Below the pieces are notes generated by a model. The model was not told the DNA's origin, searched no databases, and worked only from the letters and a program-made list of their open reading frames with translations. Below are positions 1 through 7,167 of a stretch of 33,495 bases of DNA, piece after piece; positions within the stretch are counted from its first letter, which is position 1, and every line of letters starts with the position of its first letter. Origin of the DNA: JAUILA01 sp964563925 (GTDB lineage: Bacteria > Bacteroidota > Bacteroidia > Cytophagales > Cyclobacteriaceae); contig CAZLZD010000046.1 in NCBI GenBank assembly GCA_964563925.1, positions 1 through 33,495 on the forward strand, given 5' to 3'. The position numbers and the translations under genes were made by a program.

Positions 1-5
1 CGTCA

Positions 6-45
6 TCCTGCGTTACATCCGGCACACGCCGGATTCGCCGCAGGA
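6..45. repeat. Two-tier hairpin downstream of the YceI gene
   Basis: A 40-base, almost fully self-complementary element. The outer arms TCCTGCG (6-12) and CGCAGGA (39-45) enclose inner arms ATCCGGC (17-23) and GCCGGAT (28-34). They are separated by a symmetric 4x4 internal loop and capped by ACAC. It lies a few bases past the stop of the minus-strand YceI gene. No T-run follows on either strand, so it is not a canonical intrinsic terminator. It could stabilise the mRNA 3' end or be a REP-like element. Confidence 0.6.
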
Positions 46-51
46 CCTGTT

Positions 52-588
52 TTAGCCCTGCACTACCTGGATATTCAGCACAAGCTTTACCTCATCACCA
101 ACCACAACGCCGCCAGCTTCGGTCACCATGCTCCAGGTAAGTCCAAAATCTTTCCGGTTGATTTTTCCGCTGATTTCAAAACCTGCCTTGGTCTGTCCGT
201 ACCCATCCACCATGGATCCGCCGTACTCCACATTCAGACTGACTTCACGGGTGATGTCGCGGATGGTAAGCGGACCAGTCATCGTATAACTATCCCCAGA
301 GTTTTTTGAAAGTTTGCCTTCAAAAGTAATGTTCGGATATTGCTCAGAGGCAAAAAAGTCTTCACTTTTCAGGTGCGCATCACGGTCTGCCACGTTGGTG
401 TCAACGCTGCTTGTATCCAGTGTAAAGGCAGCTTCCGCTCCGTCAAAATCTTCCCCGTCATTCTCCAGTGTTCCGCTGAATTTTTTGAAAGTACCGGTTA
501 CAGTTGAGATAACCAGGTGTTTTACCTTGAATTGAACTTCGCTGTGCGTGTTGTCAATTTTCCAGGTTGTTTTTGTTAGTGTAGCCAT
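52..588 (-). CDS. YceI-family lipid-binding-like protein
   Basis: A 178-residue protein matching the YceI family, a lipocalin-like beta barrel that in characterised members binds isoprenoid-type lipids. The opening, WKIDNTHSEVQFKVKHLVIS, is the family signature (Asp-x-x-His-S near the N-terminus, then alternating beta strands). Further family features are the stretch DRDAHLKSEDFF (about residues 68-79) and the middle segment around TGPLTIRDITREVSL. There is no signal peptide, so unlike the periplasmic enterobacterial member it is predicted to be cytoplasmic, as is common in Bacteroidota. It is the only gene before the left edge and is transcribed away from ppdK. Two TGTT-N2-AACA elements lie just upstream and may be an operator. 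The physiological ligand cannot be read from sequence. Confidence 0.9.
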   Translation of the reverse strand: MATLTKTTWKIDNTHSEVQFKVKHLVISTVTGTFKKFSGTLENDGEDFDGAEAAFTLDTSSVDTNVADRDAHLKSEDFFASEQYPNITFEGKLSKNSGDSYTMTGPLTIRDITREVSLNVEYGGSMVDGYGQTKAGFEISGKINRKDFGLTWSMVTEAGGVVVGDEVKLVLNIQVVQG

Positions 589-610
589 AATTTAGTTTTA
601 TTTAAATACG

Positions 611-634
611 TGTTGTAACATACATGTTTAAACA
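611..634. promoter_or_regulatory. Possible operator upstream of the YceI gene
   Basis: Two inverted repeats of the form TGTT-N2-AACA, TGTTGTAACA (611-620) and TGTTTAAACA (625-634), sit 14 bases centre to centre. They start 23 bases upstream of the YceI start. The arrangement suggests a dimeric regulator binding twice, for example MarR-type, since YceI genes are often controlled by such regulators. No regulator gene is adjacent. The rest of 589-750 is A-rich without clear structure. Confidence 0.35.
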
Positions 635-750
635 CATAAACGCACCTCATAAAAAAAAGTTGCCTTCGGATCAAAAAAAAGAAAAAGGGGGGAAGAGTCA
701 GGAAACAGCGAGTGGCAGATTCAGGAAAGAGTAATAAAGTGACGGTATAG

Positions 751-786
751 AAAAAAGCCCCTCTGCCAGAGCGGAAGAGGGGCTTT
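751..786 (-). terminator. Intrinsic terminator of ppdK
   Basis: The arms GCCCCTCT (757-764) and AGAGGGGC (776-783) form a GC-rich stem. Read on the minus strand it is followed by a run of T (the A-run at 751-756). It begins 12 bases after the ppdK stop and separates ppdK from the YceI gene, which therefore needs its own promoter. Confidence 0.85.
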
Positions 787-797
787 CCACATAAAGG

Positions 798-3470
798 TCA
801 GACAACAGCTGCCTCATCCTCAACTACCGGTTCCGGCACACTAAGCCGGGCCTGGGCCGCGGCCAGCCTTGCTACTGGTACACGGTACGGTGAGCACGAG
901 ACATAATTCAGGCCAAGGTTATAGAAGAACTGAACTGATTCAGGATCTCCGCCATGTTCGCCGCAAATACCTACCTTCAGGTTTTTACGTACCGCCCGGC
1001 CCCGTTTCGTAGCCATTCGCACCAGGCTGCCAACGCCTTCCTGATCCAGGGTCTGGAACGGATCATCTTTCAGGATGCCTTCCTTCATATAGGATTCAAG
1101 GAATTTTCCCGCATCATCCCGACTGTACCCATAAGTCAGCTGGGTGAGGTCATTGGTACCGAATGAGAAGAATTCGGCTTCTTCCGCAATCTTGTCTGCT
1201 ACAATGGCCGCTCTTGGAATTTCGATCATGGTTCCGACTTTATATTCCACAAACACACCTTTCTTATTGAATACTTCGGTAGCAATATGATCAATCAATT
1301 CATGCTGATGGATGAATTCCTCGGAAGTACCAACCAGTGGAATCATGATTTCAGGGTGAACCTCGACGCCTTCCTGTTTAAGTTCGACGGCGGCTTCAAG
1401 GATGGCGCGGGCCTGCATCTCCGTGATTTCAGGGTAGGTGATTCCAAGACGACAGCCGCGGTGACCCATCATCGGGTTGAATTCCCTGAGCAAACGTATT
1501 TTCCTGTTCAGTGTCTTGAAAGGAATTTTCAGATCACGCGCCAGTTGCTCGATCTCACCGGCTTCTTCAGGCACAAATTCGTGCAGGGGAGGGTCAAGCA
1601 GACGGATAGTCACCGGTTTTCCTGCCATTACCTTGAATATACCGCGAAAATCCTTCTTCTGAATTGGCAGCAGTGACTTGAGCGCTTCACGTCGTTCGGT
1701 TTCGGTGTCGGCGATGATCATCCTCCGGATGGCCATAATCCGTTCTTCCCCGAAAAACATATGTTCAGTACGGGTGAGCCCGATACCCTGGGCGCCGAAT
1801 TTTATCGCAAGGGCAGCGTCTTCCGGATTATCTGCATTCGTCCTTACATCCATATCCCGGAATTCATCGACCCAACTCATAAATTCATGGTAATTGGCAT
1901 CAAGTTCAGGCTCTTCCACCTCTTTTTGTCCGCTTATCACCAGACCTTTCGCTCCGTCAATGGAGATCCAGTCGCCCACATGCACGGTAATGACACCGTT
2001 GGTGAAATGTTTTTCGTCGTAATTGATCATAATGTCATCACAACCTGCCACACAGGGCTTACCCCATCCACGGGCAACCACTGCCGCGTGACTGGTCATG
2101 CCCCCCCTGGAGGTAAGGATTCCTTCGGCAGCTGACATGCCGCCCACGTCCTCCGGACTTGTCTCAATACGTACCAGGATAACCTGGTTGCCGCGTGCGT
2201 GTTCCGCTTCTGCTTCGTCGGAATTAAACACAACCCGTCCGACGGCTGCACCCGGGGAGGCAGGCAGTCCATGGCCGATAATATCCTTTTCATCGAAGGT
2301 ATCCTGGCTGAGCTGAGGATGGAGTAACTGATCAAGGTGCCGGGGCTCCACGAGGTTCCGAACGGCTTCCTTGCGATCAAAAAGCCCTTCAGCGACCATA
2401 TCCACCGCTATTTTTACGGCCGCCTGCCCGGTTCGTTTCCCGCTTCGGGTCTGAAGGATATATAATTTACCCTGCTGGATGGTAAATTCAATGTCCTGCA
2501 TGTCATGGTAGTGCTTTTCAAGCAAATTGGTCCAGTGCAGCAATTCTTCATAGCTGTCCGGCATCACGTCACTGAGTTCATTGATATTCCGGGGTGTACG
2601 TATTCCGGCCACAACATCTTCACCCTGGGCATTGATTAAAAATTCACCATATAATTCACTTTCACCATTGGCAGGGTTCCTGGTAAAGCAGACTCCGGTC
2701 GCACAGTCATCCCCCATATTTCCATACACCATGGCTTCCACATTCACTGCGGTACCCAGTAGTCCGGTGATACGGTTGATTTTGCGATAAGTGCGTGCCC
2801 TCTTGCTGCTCCATGAGCCGAATACCGCATTAATGGCAAAATGAAGTTGTTCGTTAGGGTCCTGCGGGAACACATATCCGGTGTTTTTTCGGTAAACTGC
2901 CTTATAGCGGTCCACCAGGTCCCTGAGATCCTCGATATCCAGCTCGGTATCCGACGAAACACCTTTATCCGCTTTAACGGTTTCCAATACCTTTTCAAAT
3001 TGTTCGTGCTCCACACCCATGACCACGTCACTGAACATATCGATAAATCTCCGGTAACAGTCATAGGCAAATCGTTCGTTGTTGGTTTTCCGGGCAAGTC
3101 CCTGCACGCTCTGGTCATTAATACCGAGATTGAGTACGGTATCCATCATTCCCGGCATGGAAACAGCCGCACCGGAGCGGACGGAAACCAGCAGCGGATT
3201 GTCCGCATCGCCGAACCGAAGGCCCATAAGGTCTTCCAGGTGACGAACACTTTCCTGCAGCTGGTCTTCAAGTCCCTGAGGCCAGGCTTCATTGTGTTCA
3301 TTGAAATAGGCACAAACCTCGGTGGAAATGGTGAACCCGGGAGGTATAGGCAGACCAATTGCGCTCATTTCTGCCAGGTTGGCTCCTTTGCCGCCGAGCA
3401 ATGCTTTCATAGACTTGTCACCTTCGGCATTTCCTCCTCCAAAGGTGAATATGTGTTTTCCAGGTTTCAT
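798..3470 (-). CDS. ppdK: Pyruvate, phosphate dikinase
   Basis: An 890-residue enzyme interconverting pyruvate + ATP + Pi and phosphoenolpyruvate + AMP + PPi, so it serves glycolysis or gluconeogenesis in the cytoplasm. The three expected domains are present in order. The N-terminal ATP-grasp domain (about 1-340) contains GGKGANLAEM and the R-S-G-A-A-V-S-M-P-G-M-M-D segment near 98-110. The central phosphohistidine domain has GGMTSHAAVVARGWGKPC with the phosphorylated His at about 461. The C-terminal PEP/pyruvate TIM barrel includes GLTRTEHMFF, FSFGTNDLTQ and GICGEHGGDP, with catalytic Cys at about 836. The length is close to the usual ~875-890. The PEP synthase and EI relatives lack this domain order. 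No PPDK regulatory-protein gene is adjacent. It has its own terminator, and the upstream intergenic region must hold its promoter. Confidence 0.97.
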   Translation of the reverse strand: MKPGKHIFTFGGGNAEGDKSMKALLGGKGANLAEMSAIGLPIPPGFTISTEVCAYFNEHNEAWPQGLEDQLQESVRHLEDLMGLRFGDADNPLLVSVRSGAAVSMPGMMDTVLNLGINDQSVQGLARKTNNERFAYDCYRRFIDMFSDVVMGVEHEQFEKVLETVKADKGVSSDTELDIEDLRDLVDRYKAVYRKNTGYVFPQDPNEQLHFAINAVFGSWSSKRARTYRKINRITGLLGTAVNVEAMVYGNMGDDCATGVCFTRNPANGESELYGEFLINAQGEDVVAGIRTPRNINELSDVMPDSYEELLHWTNLLEKHYHDMQDIEFTIQQGKLYILQTRSGKRTGQAAVKIAVDMVAEGLFDRKEAVRNLVEPRHLDQLLHPQLSQDTFDEKDIIGHGLPASPGAAVGRVVFNSDEAEAEHARGNQVILVRIETSPEDVGGMSAAEGILTSRGGMTSHAAVVARGWGKPCVAGCDDIMINYDEKHFTNGVITVHVGDWISIDGAKGLVISGQKEVEEPELDANYHEFMSWVDEFRDMDVRTNADNPEDAALAIKFGAQGIGLTRTEHMFFGEERIMAIRRMIIADTETERREALKSLLPIQKKDFRGIFKVMAGKPVTIRLLDPPLHEFVPEEAGEIEQLARDLKIPFKTLNRKIRLLREFNPMMGHRGCRLGITYPEITEMQARAILEAAVELKQEGVEVHPEIMIPLVGTSEEFIHQHELIDHIATEVFNKKGVFVEYKVGTMIEIPRAAIVADKIAEEAEFFSFGTNDLTQLTYGYSRDDAGKFLESYMKEGILKDDPFQTLDQEGVGSLVRMATKRGRAVRKNLKVGICGEHGGDPESVQFFYNLGLNYVSCSPYRVPVARLAAAQARLSVPEPVVEDEAAVV

Positions 3471-3776
3471 AATAGTGTTCTTTTAGGTGAAAGGAAGGCC
3501 TGGTTTTCAGTGAACCTCCCCGGAATATTTGCTTATGAAGTTGCCTCCTATTTCATTCAAATGGTATGATTTGCACGCACAGGGGGAATGATTTTTGTCA
3601 GGATGCCAGTCAACTTTCAGCGGGTGCCCCGATGAGCTCTGCGGGCTTTATGAACATATCTGCAAAACAGGCGTTATCTTAGCGCAAAGGGGTAAATGTT
3701 AAATGCTTTTTCAGTAATTACCTATCATTCCTTACCATGTCGCGAGTTGGATTGATTATTCTACTTATATTCGAAA
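3471..3776. other. Divergent intergenic region, ppdK / LuxR regulator
   Basis: These 306 bases without a gene separate two divergent genes and must carry both promoters. No exact TAnnTTTG box was found for ppdK; the nearest, TACCATTTG on the minus strand near 3561, has one extra base. TATATTCG at 3766-3773 matches 7 of 8 positions for the plus-strand regulator. It lies only three bases before the ATG, so it would give a leaderless message if used. No strong hairpin or repeat was seen. Confidence 0.4.
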
Positions 3777-4529
3777 ATGGATAGTGCCTCTTTCATTAAA
3801 GCTCTCGATCTGGAATCCGACGACCGGTTGCACGCAATGACGGATGCGTTTAACCGCCTGCATGATCTCCCCCATTCTTTTACTGCACTTAACTGGCATT
3901 CCTCGCATGAGTACATGTATATAAGCCGTCATGTGGCCGCAATGACAGGTTATCCTTATGAGAATTTTGAAAAATACGGCATAATGTTCCTGATCTCGGT
4001 GACCCCACCTGAAATGATCGATCATATATCATCCACACTTTATCATCAGCTTACGGAGCTGGAGAATGATCCGCGCCTGATCACCAGGCCGGTGACTATT
4101 TCCGTGGAAGGCTGTATCCTTCACAAGGACGGAACGCCGATGCCTTTTTTGTGTCCTTCCACCATCCTTGATTTTATCCCTGGTCAACGTAAAGCCTATC
4201 TTATACTAAGTTCCTACATTCACATGGAGGAGGCTGGACGAAACGTGGATGAGCTCCATCAGAAAGCTTTTGTGCTTCAAAAGAAAATTCATTCCCTGTA
4301 TATGCAGATGAATCCGTCCCGGTTCCGGGCATTCAGAAGCTATAAATTACTTACTCCCCGCGAACTCGAGATTGCTGAACTTATCAGAAGCGGATATAAT
4401 TCGCGTACCATTGCAGATAAATTGTCCATCGCGCTGCACACTGTCACATCACATCGTAAGAGCCTGTTAAAGAAAATGAATGCGGGTAATACCGCTGAGA
4501 TGGTGCATATACTGAATCAGGTAAGCTGA
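3777..4529 (+). CDS. LuxR-type transcriptional regulator with PAS-like sensor
   Basis: A 250-residue protein with a C-terminal LuxR/GerE helix-turn-helix at about residues 190-245 (LTPRELEIAELIRSGYNSRT, then IADKLSIALHTVTSHRKSLL). The N-terminal part (about 35-150) looks PAS-like: HSSHEYMYISRHVAAMTGYP resembles the start of a PAS fold and a second strand pair contains EGCILHKDGTPMPF. A short coiled-coil-like linker follows. There is no receiver aspartate pattern, so it is probably not a classical response regulator; it may sense a small ligand or partner directly. It is a lone plus-strand gene whose stop is one base from the stop of the convergent barrel gene. Its targets are unknown. Confidence 0.85.
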   Translation: MDSASFIKALDLESDDRLHAMTDAFNRLHDLPHSFTALNWHSSHEYMYISRHVAAMTGYPYENFEKYGIMFLISVTPPEMIDHISSTLYHQLTELENDPRLITRPVTISVEGCILHKDGTPMPFLCPSTILDFIPGQRKAYLILSSYIHMEEAGRNVDELHQKAFVLQKKIHSLYMQMNPSRFRAFRSYKLLTPRELEIAELIRSGYNSRTIADKLSIALHTVTSHRKSLLKKMNAGNTAEMVHILNQVS

Positions 4530-4530
4530 C

Positions 4531-5082
4531 TTATTTGATCCTGATTGAAGCCCCGATTTGCAGATATCGATTTTTATTCCCCTCATTGACGTCGAGCAGC
4601 CCGGAATGATACCTTGCCTCCACGCCGAGTCTCCCAAAGTTGAAACCGGCCCCGACCTGCAGGGCAAAATCCAAAAATTCCGTTTCGGTCTGGTCCGTTA
4701 CATCCTCACCCATCAGAAGTACCTTTTCCGCCACACGCAGGTTTGTATTGATTCCACCGGTGAGATGTGCCGGACCAAACTGCAGGCGAAGGGCCAGGGG
4801 TAAGCTCAGGTAATGGATTTTCCTGAAATTATCATCATTGTCCTTATGCCCCTGCTGAGAATATTCAAGTCCGCCTACCCAGTGCAGCAAGTTACCGGGT
4901 CCGATGGGACGGATTCGGTAGATTCCCAAATAAATGGAGTTGAGGTTCTCCTGCACTTTGTCCCCGTCATTGTAGGTGGCGGCACTCTGCCATCCCGCCC
5001 TGGCACCAAATTCTTGTCCGTAGGCTCCGAGAATTCCGGCAAAAAGAAAAATAAGTGAAAAAAATATCCGGTTGTACATCAT
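4531..5082 (-). CDS. Small outer-membrane beta-barrel protein (PorT-like)
   Basis: A 183-residue protein with a clear Sec signal peptide (hydrophobic core FFSLIFLFAGILGAYG, cleavage near GQ-EFGARAG). About eight amphipathic beta strands follow, for example LLHWVGGLEYSQQG, YLSLPLALRLQFG, FALQVGAGFNFGRLGVEARY and a final YLQIGASIRIK ending in Lys. This is typical of the porin-family / outer-membrane beta-barrel proteins of Bacteroidota, which include PorT of the type IX secretion system. The match is to the fold class, and specific function cannot be assigned. It is convergent with the LuxR-type regulator (1-base gap, no terminator visible), so antisense overlap of the transcripts is likely. 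Confidence 0.8.
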   Translation of the reverse strand: MMYNRIFFSLIFLFAGILGAYGQEFGARAGWQSAATYNDGDKVQENLNSIYLGIYRIRPIGPGNLLHWVGGLEYSQQGHKDNDDNFRKIHYLSLPLALRLQFGPAHLTGGINTNLRVAEKVLLMGEDVTDQTETEFLDFALQVGAGFNFGRLGVEARYHSGLLDVNEGNKNRYLQIGASIRIK

Positions 5083-5105
5083 AGCAGGTTTCGTTTGAGG
5101 CTATA

Positions 5106-5140
5106 TAAAGATAACAAGGTTTGATGCCCTTACCAACAAA
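5106..5140 (-). promoter_or_regulatory. Bacteroidota-type promoter for the barrel gene
   Basis: Read on the minus strand, TATCTTTA (5106-5113) matches the -7 consensus TAnnTTTG at 7 of 8 positions. TTTGTTG (5134-5140) lies 20 bases upstream, the usual spacing of the -33 element. The start codon is 24 bases downstream of the -7 box. Confidence 0.5.
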
Positions 5141-5188
5141 CCGGTGAGGCAGCGCCAAATCATCCCGAAATATTTCGTATTTTATGGA

Positions 5189-6196
5189 ATGCGCCCTGTA
5201 CCCTTTATTATTCTTCTTCTGTCGGTGATTGCCTGTACGGAACGTGATATGGTGGTTGTCACGGTAAACGGTGAAATCAGTCCCGCGGCTATGGGACAAG
5301 CGCTTATTCATGAGCACATGCTGGTGGATTTTATTGGTGCCGACTCCACCGGGTATCACCGGTGGGACCGGCAGGAAGCGTTGCGGGTCATTCTCCCATA
5401 CCTTCTTGATGCTAAGGCAGCCGGTATCAATACCATCATTGATTGTACACCTGCCTTCCTGGGCCGGGACCCGAAACTTTTGCGGATGCTCGCGGATTCG
5501 TCCGGTATACATATTCTTACCAATACCGGATTATATGGAGCCATAGAAAACAAATATCTTCCGGCCTATGCTTATACGGAGACCGCAGCCCAGCTTGCGT
5601 CCCGGTGGATAGCAGAATATCAGGATGGAATTGAGAATACCGGAATCCGTCCGGGCTTAATCAAGATCAGTGTAGGTCCTGATTCACTATCTCCGCTTCA
5701 TGAAAAAATTGTCCGGGCTGCCGCCATGACCCATCGGGCTACCGGCCTCGCCATTGCCTCCCATACCGGACCGGCCACCCCCGCTTTTCAGCAATTGAAG
5801 GTGCTGCACTCGGAACAGGTTCCTTCAGAAGCATTCATATGGGTGCATGCCCAGAATGAACCGGATAAGCGAATGCATATAGAATTTGCCAGTCGCGGCG
5901 GATGGGTCAGCCTTGACGGACTGGCATGGGGGGAATTGCCTGCCTATCTTGAAATGGTAACAAATATGCGAAACGCCGGTTATCTTGACCAGGTGCTGCT
6001 TGCGCATGACGGGGGCTGGTACAGCCCTGGAGAGCCGGAAGGCGGCGAATTCCGGGCGTTTACCCGCCTTACCAATGAATTTGTTCCGCTCCTGCTCGAT
6101 AATGGGTTCAGCAGGGAAGAAGTGGACACACTTCTTATTGTAAATCCCCGTCGTGCATTTTCAATCTCACCGCGTTCCGCGACGGACATTCCTTAA
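5189..6196 (+). CDS. Phosphotriesterase-family metal hydrolase, lipoprotein
   Basis: A 335-residue protein from the chosen ATG at 5189. An upstream in-frame ATG at 5144 would add 15 residues and bury the signal peptide, so 5189 is preferred. It starts MRPVPFIILLLSVIACTERD, a lipoprotein signal with lipobox VIA-C (Cys16). The remainder is an amidohydrolase TIM barrel of the phosphotriesterase family with a complete binuclear metal set: H41 and H43 (IHEHMLVDF), the carboxylated-Lys candidate K159 (GLIKIS), H192 (ASHTGPAT), H220 (WVHAQNE) and D274 (AHDGG). In this family the natural substrates are usually lactones or phosphoesters rather than organophosphates; the substrate here is unknown. It is followed after 17 bases by a metallophosphoesterase, so the two are probably co-transcribed. 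Confidence 0.88.
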   Translation: MRPVPFIILLLSVIACTERDMVVVTVNGEISPAAMGQALIHEHMLVDFIGADSTGYHRWDRQEALRVILPYLLDAKAAGINTIIDCTPAFLGRDPKLLRMLADSSGIHILTNTGLYGAIENKYLPAYAYTETAAQLASRWIAEYQDGIENTGIRPGLIKISVGPDSLSPLHEKIVRAAAMTHRATGLAIASHTGPATPAFQQLKVLHSEQVPSEAFIWVHAQNEPDKRMHIEFASRGGWVSLDGLAWGELPAYLEMVTNMRNAGYLDQVLLAHDGGWYSPGEPEGGEFRAFTRLTNEFVPLLLDNGFSREEVDTLLIVNPRRAFSISPRSATDIP

Positions 6197-6213
6197 CCAC
6201 GAACCGATTTCAA

Positions 6214-7137
6214 ATGAAAATTTTAAAATCCACCTTCACAGGTCTTATACTGTTAATTGTTTTTTTACTGATTTACGGGGCGATCATTGAACCCCGGTTC
6301 CTGCTCGATGTGACGAGATATGATGCCGGAGTCCCGGGTCTGCCTGATTCCTGGGTTGACAAAAAAGTGGCCTTTATGACTGATTTTCAAACCGGGATGT
6401 GGTGGTCAAACAATGGAATGGTAGAGAAAGCCGTCAAACAGATTATCAGCGAAGAGGCAGACCTTGTGCTAATTGGCGGTGACTTCGTATATAAACCCGA
6501 TTCGGCTGTTATCCGAAAGTCAGTGGCCATGATACGTCCGCTGCTGGATGCCGGAATCCCTGTATATGCCGTACTTGGGAATCATGATTATTCGATGATG
6601 AAAAAAGAGAGCCGGCGCAATGATACATTGGCTTCCTACCTGGAATCGCAGCTGAAAGGCCTTGGAGCCAGGGTTTTGAAGAACGAAGCGGTGCAGCTGG
6701 GAGAACCAGGCAGCACGGTATCCCTGGTGGGCCTGGGTTCGGAATGGGCGGGTCAGAGTGATGTCAGGACCGCACTTTCCGGGCTGGACCCCCAAAGTCC
6801 TCGTATTATTTTTATGCACAATCCCGTGTCATTTCGTGACCTGGGTCCGGATTCAGGTCCCCTGACTCTGGCAGGACATACCCATGGAGGTCAGTTGCGT
6901 TTACCGCTGCTGCCGTCCGAAAGCTGGCTTGATATTGCCCGGGAAAGGGAGGTGATAGCTGACGGGTGGTCATCGGAATCCCTGAGTGATCGCGGTAACC
7001 GTTTATACGTTTCCAAGGGAATAGGATTCAGCCTGATCCCGGTCCGACTGTTCTGTCGTCCTGAACTCACCATTTTTACCTTACAGCAAGCTGACGGGTA
7101 CATGCCCCAGCAAAAAACAGAGAAGGAAGATAAATAA
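6214..7137 (+). CDS. Membrane-anchored calcineurin-like metallophosphoesterase
   Basis: A 307-residue protein with one N-terminal transmembrane anchor (about 8-26) and a calcineurin-like phosphoesterase domain facing the periplasm, like the YkuE/YaeI group. Visible motifs are GGDFVY (D90), LGNHDY (N123-H124-D125), a His in FMHNPVSF and the closing AGHTHGGQ. The first motif is unusual: the normal D-x-H (as in SDLHLG) reads D57-F58-Q59, so a metal-ligand His is replaced by Gln. The rest of the site is intact, so activity is plausible but metal preference may differ. It lies 17 bases downstream of the phosphotriesterase-like lipoprotein gene. This suggests an envelope phosphoester-processing pair, which is inference. 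It converges on the S9 peptidase gene. Confidence 0.85.
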   Translation: MKILKSTFTGLILLIVFLLIYGAIIEPRFLLDVTRYDAGVPGLPDSWVDKKVAFMTDFQTGMWWSNNGMVEKAVKQIISEEADLVLIGGDFVYKPDSAVIRKSVAMIRPLLDAGIPVYAVLGNHDYSMMKKESRRNDTLASYLESQLKGLGARVLKNEAVQLGEPGSTVSLVGLGSEWAGQSDVRTALSGLDPQSPRIIFMHNPVSFRDLGPDSGPLTLAGHTHGGQLRLPLLPSESWLDIAREREVIADGWSSESLSDRGNRLYVSKGIGFSLIPVRLFCRPELTIFTLQQADGYMPQQKTEKEDK

Positions 7138-7167
7138 AATGGGTTCCTTTCAGCTATCCTGACAATA

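Noticed and set aside
2841..3569. Long plus-strand reading frame antisense to ppdK
   Set aside because: It lies opposite conserved PPDK sequence and has no family features; it is a shadow frame.
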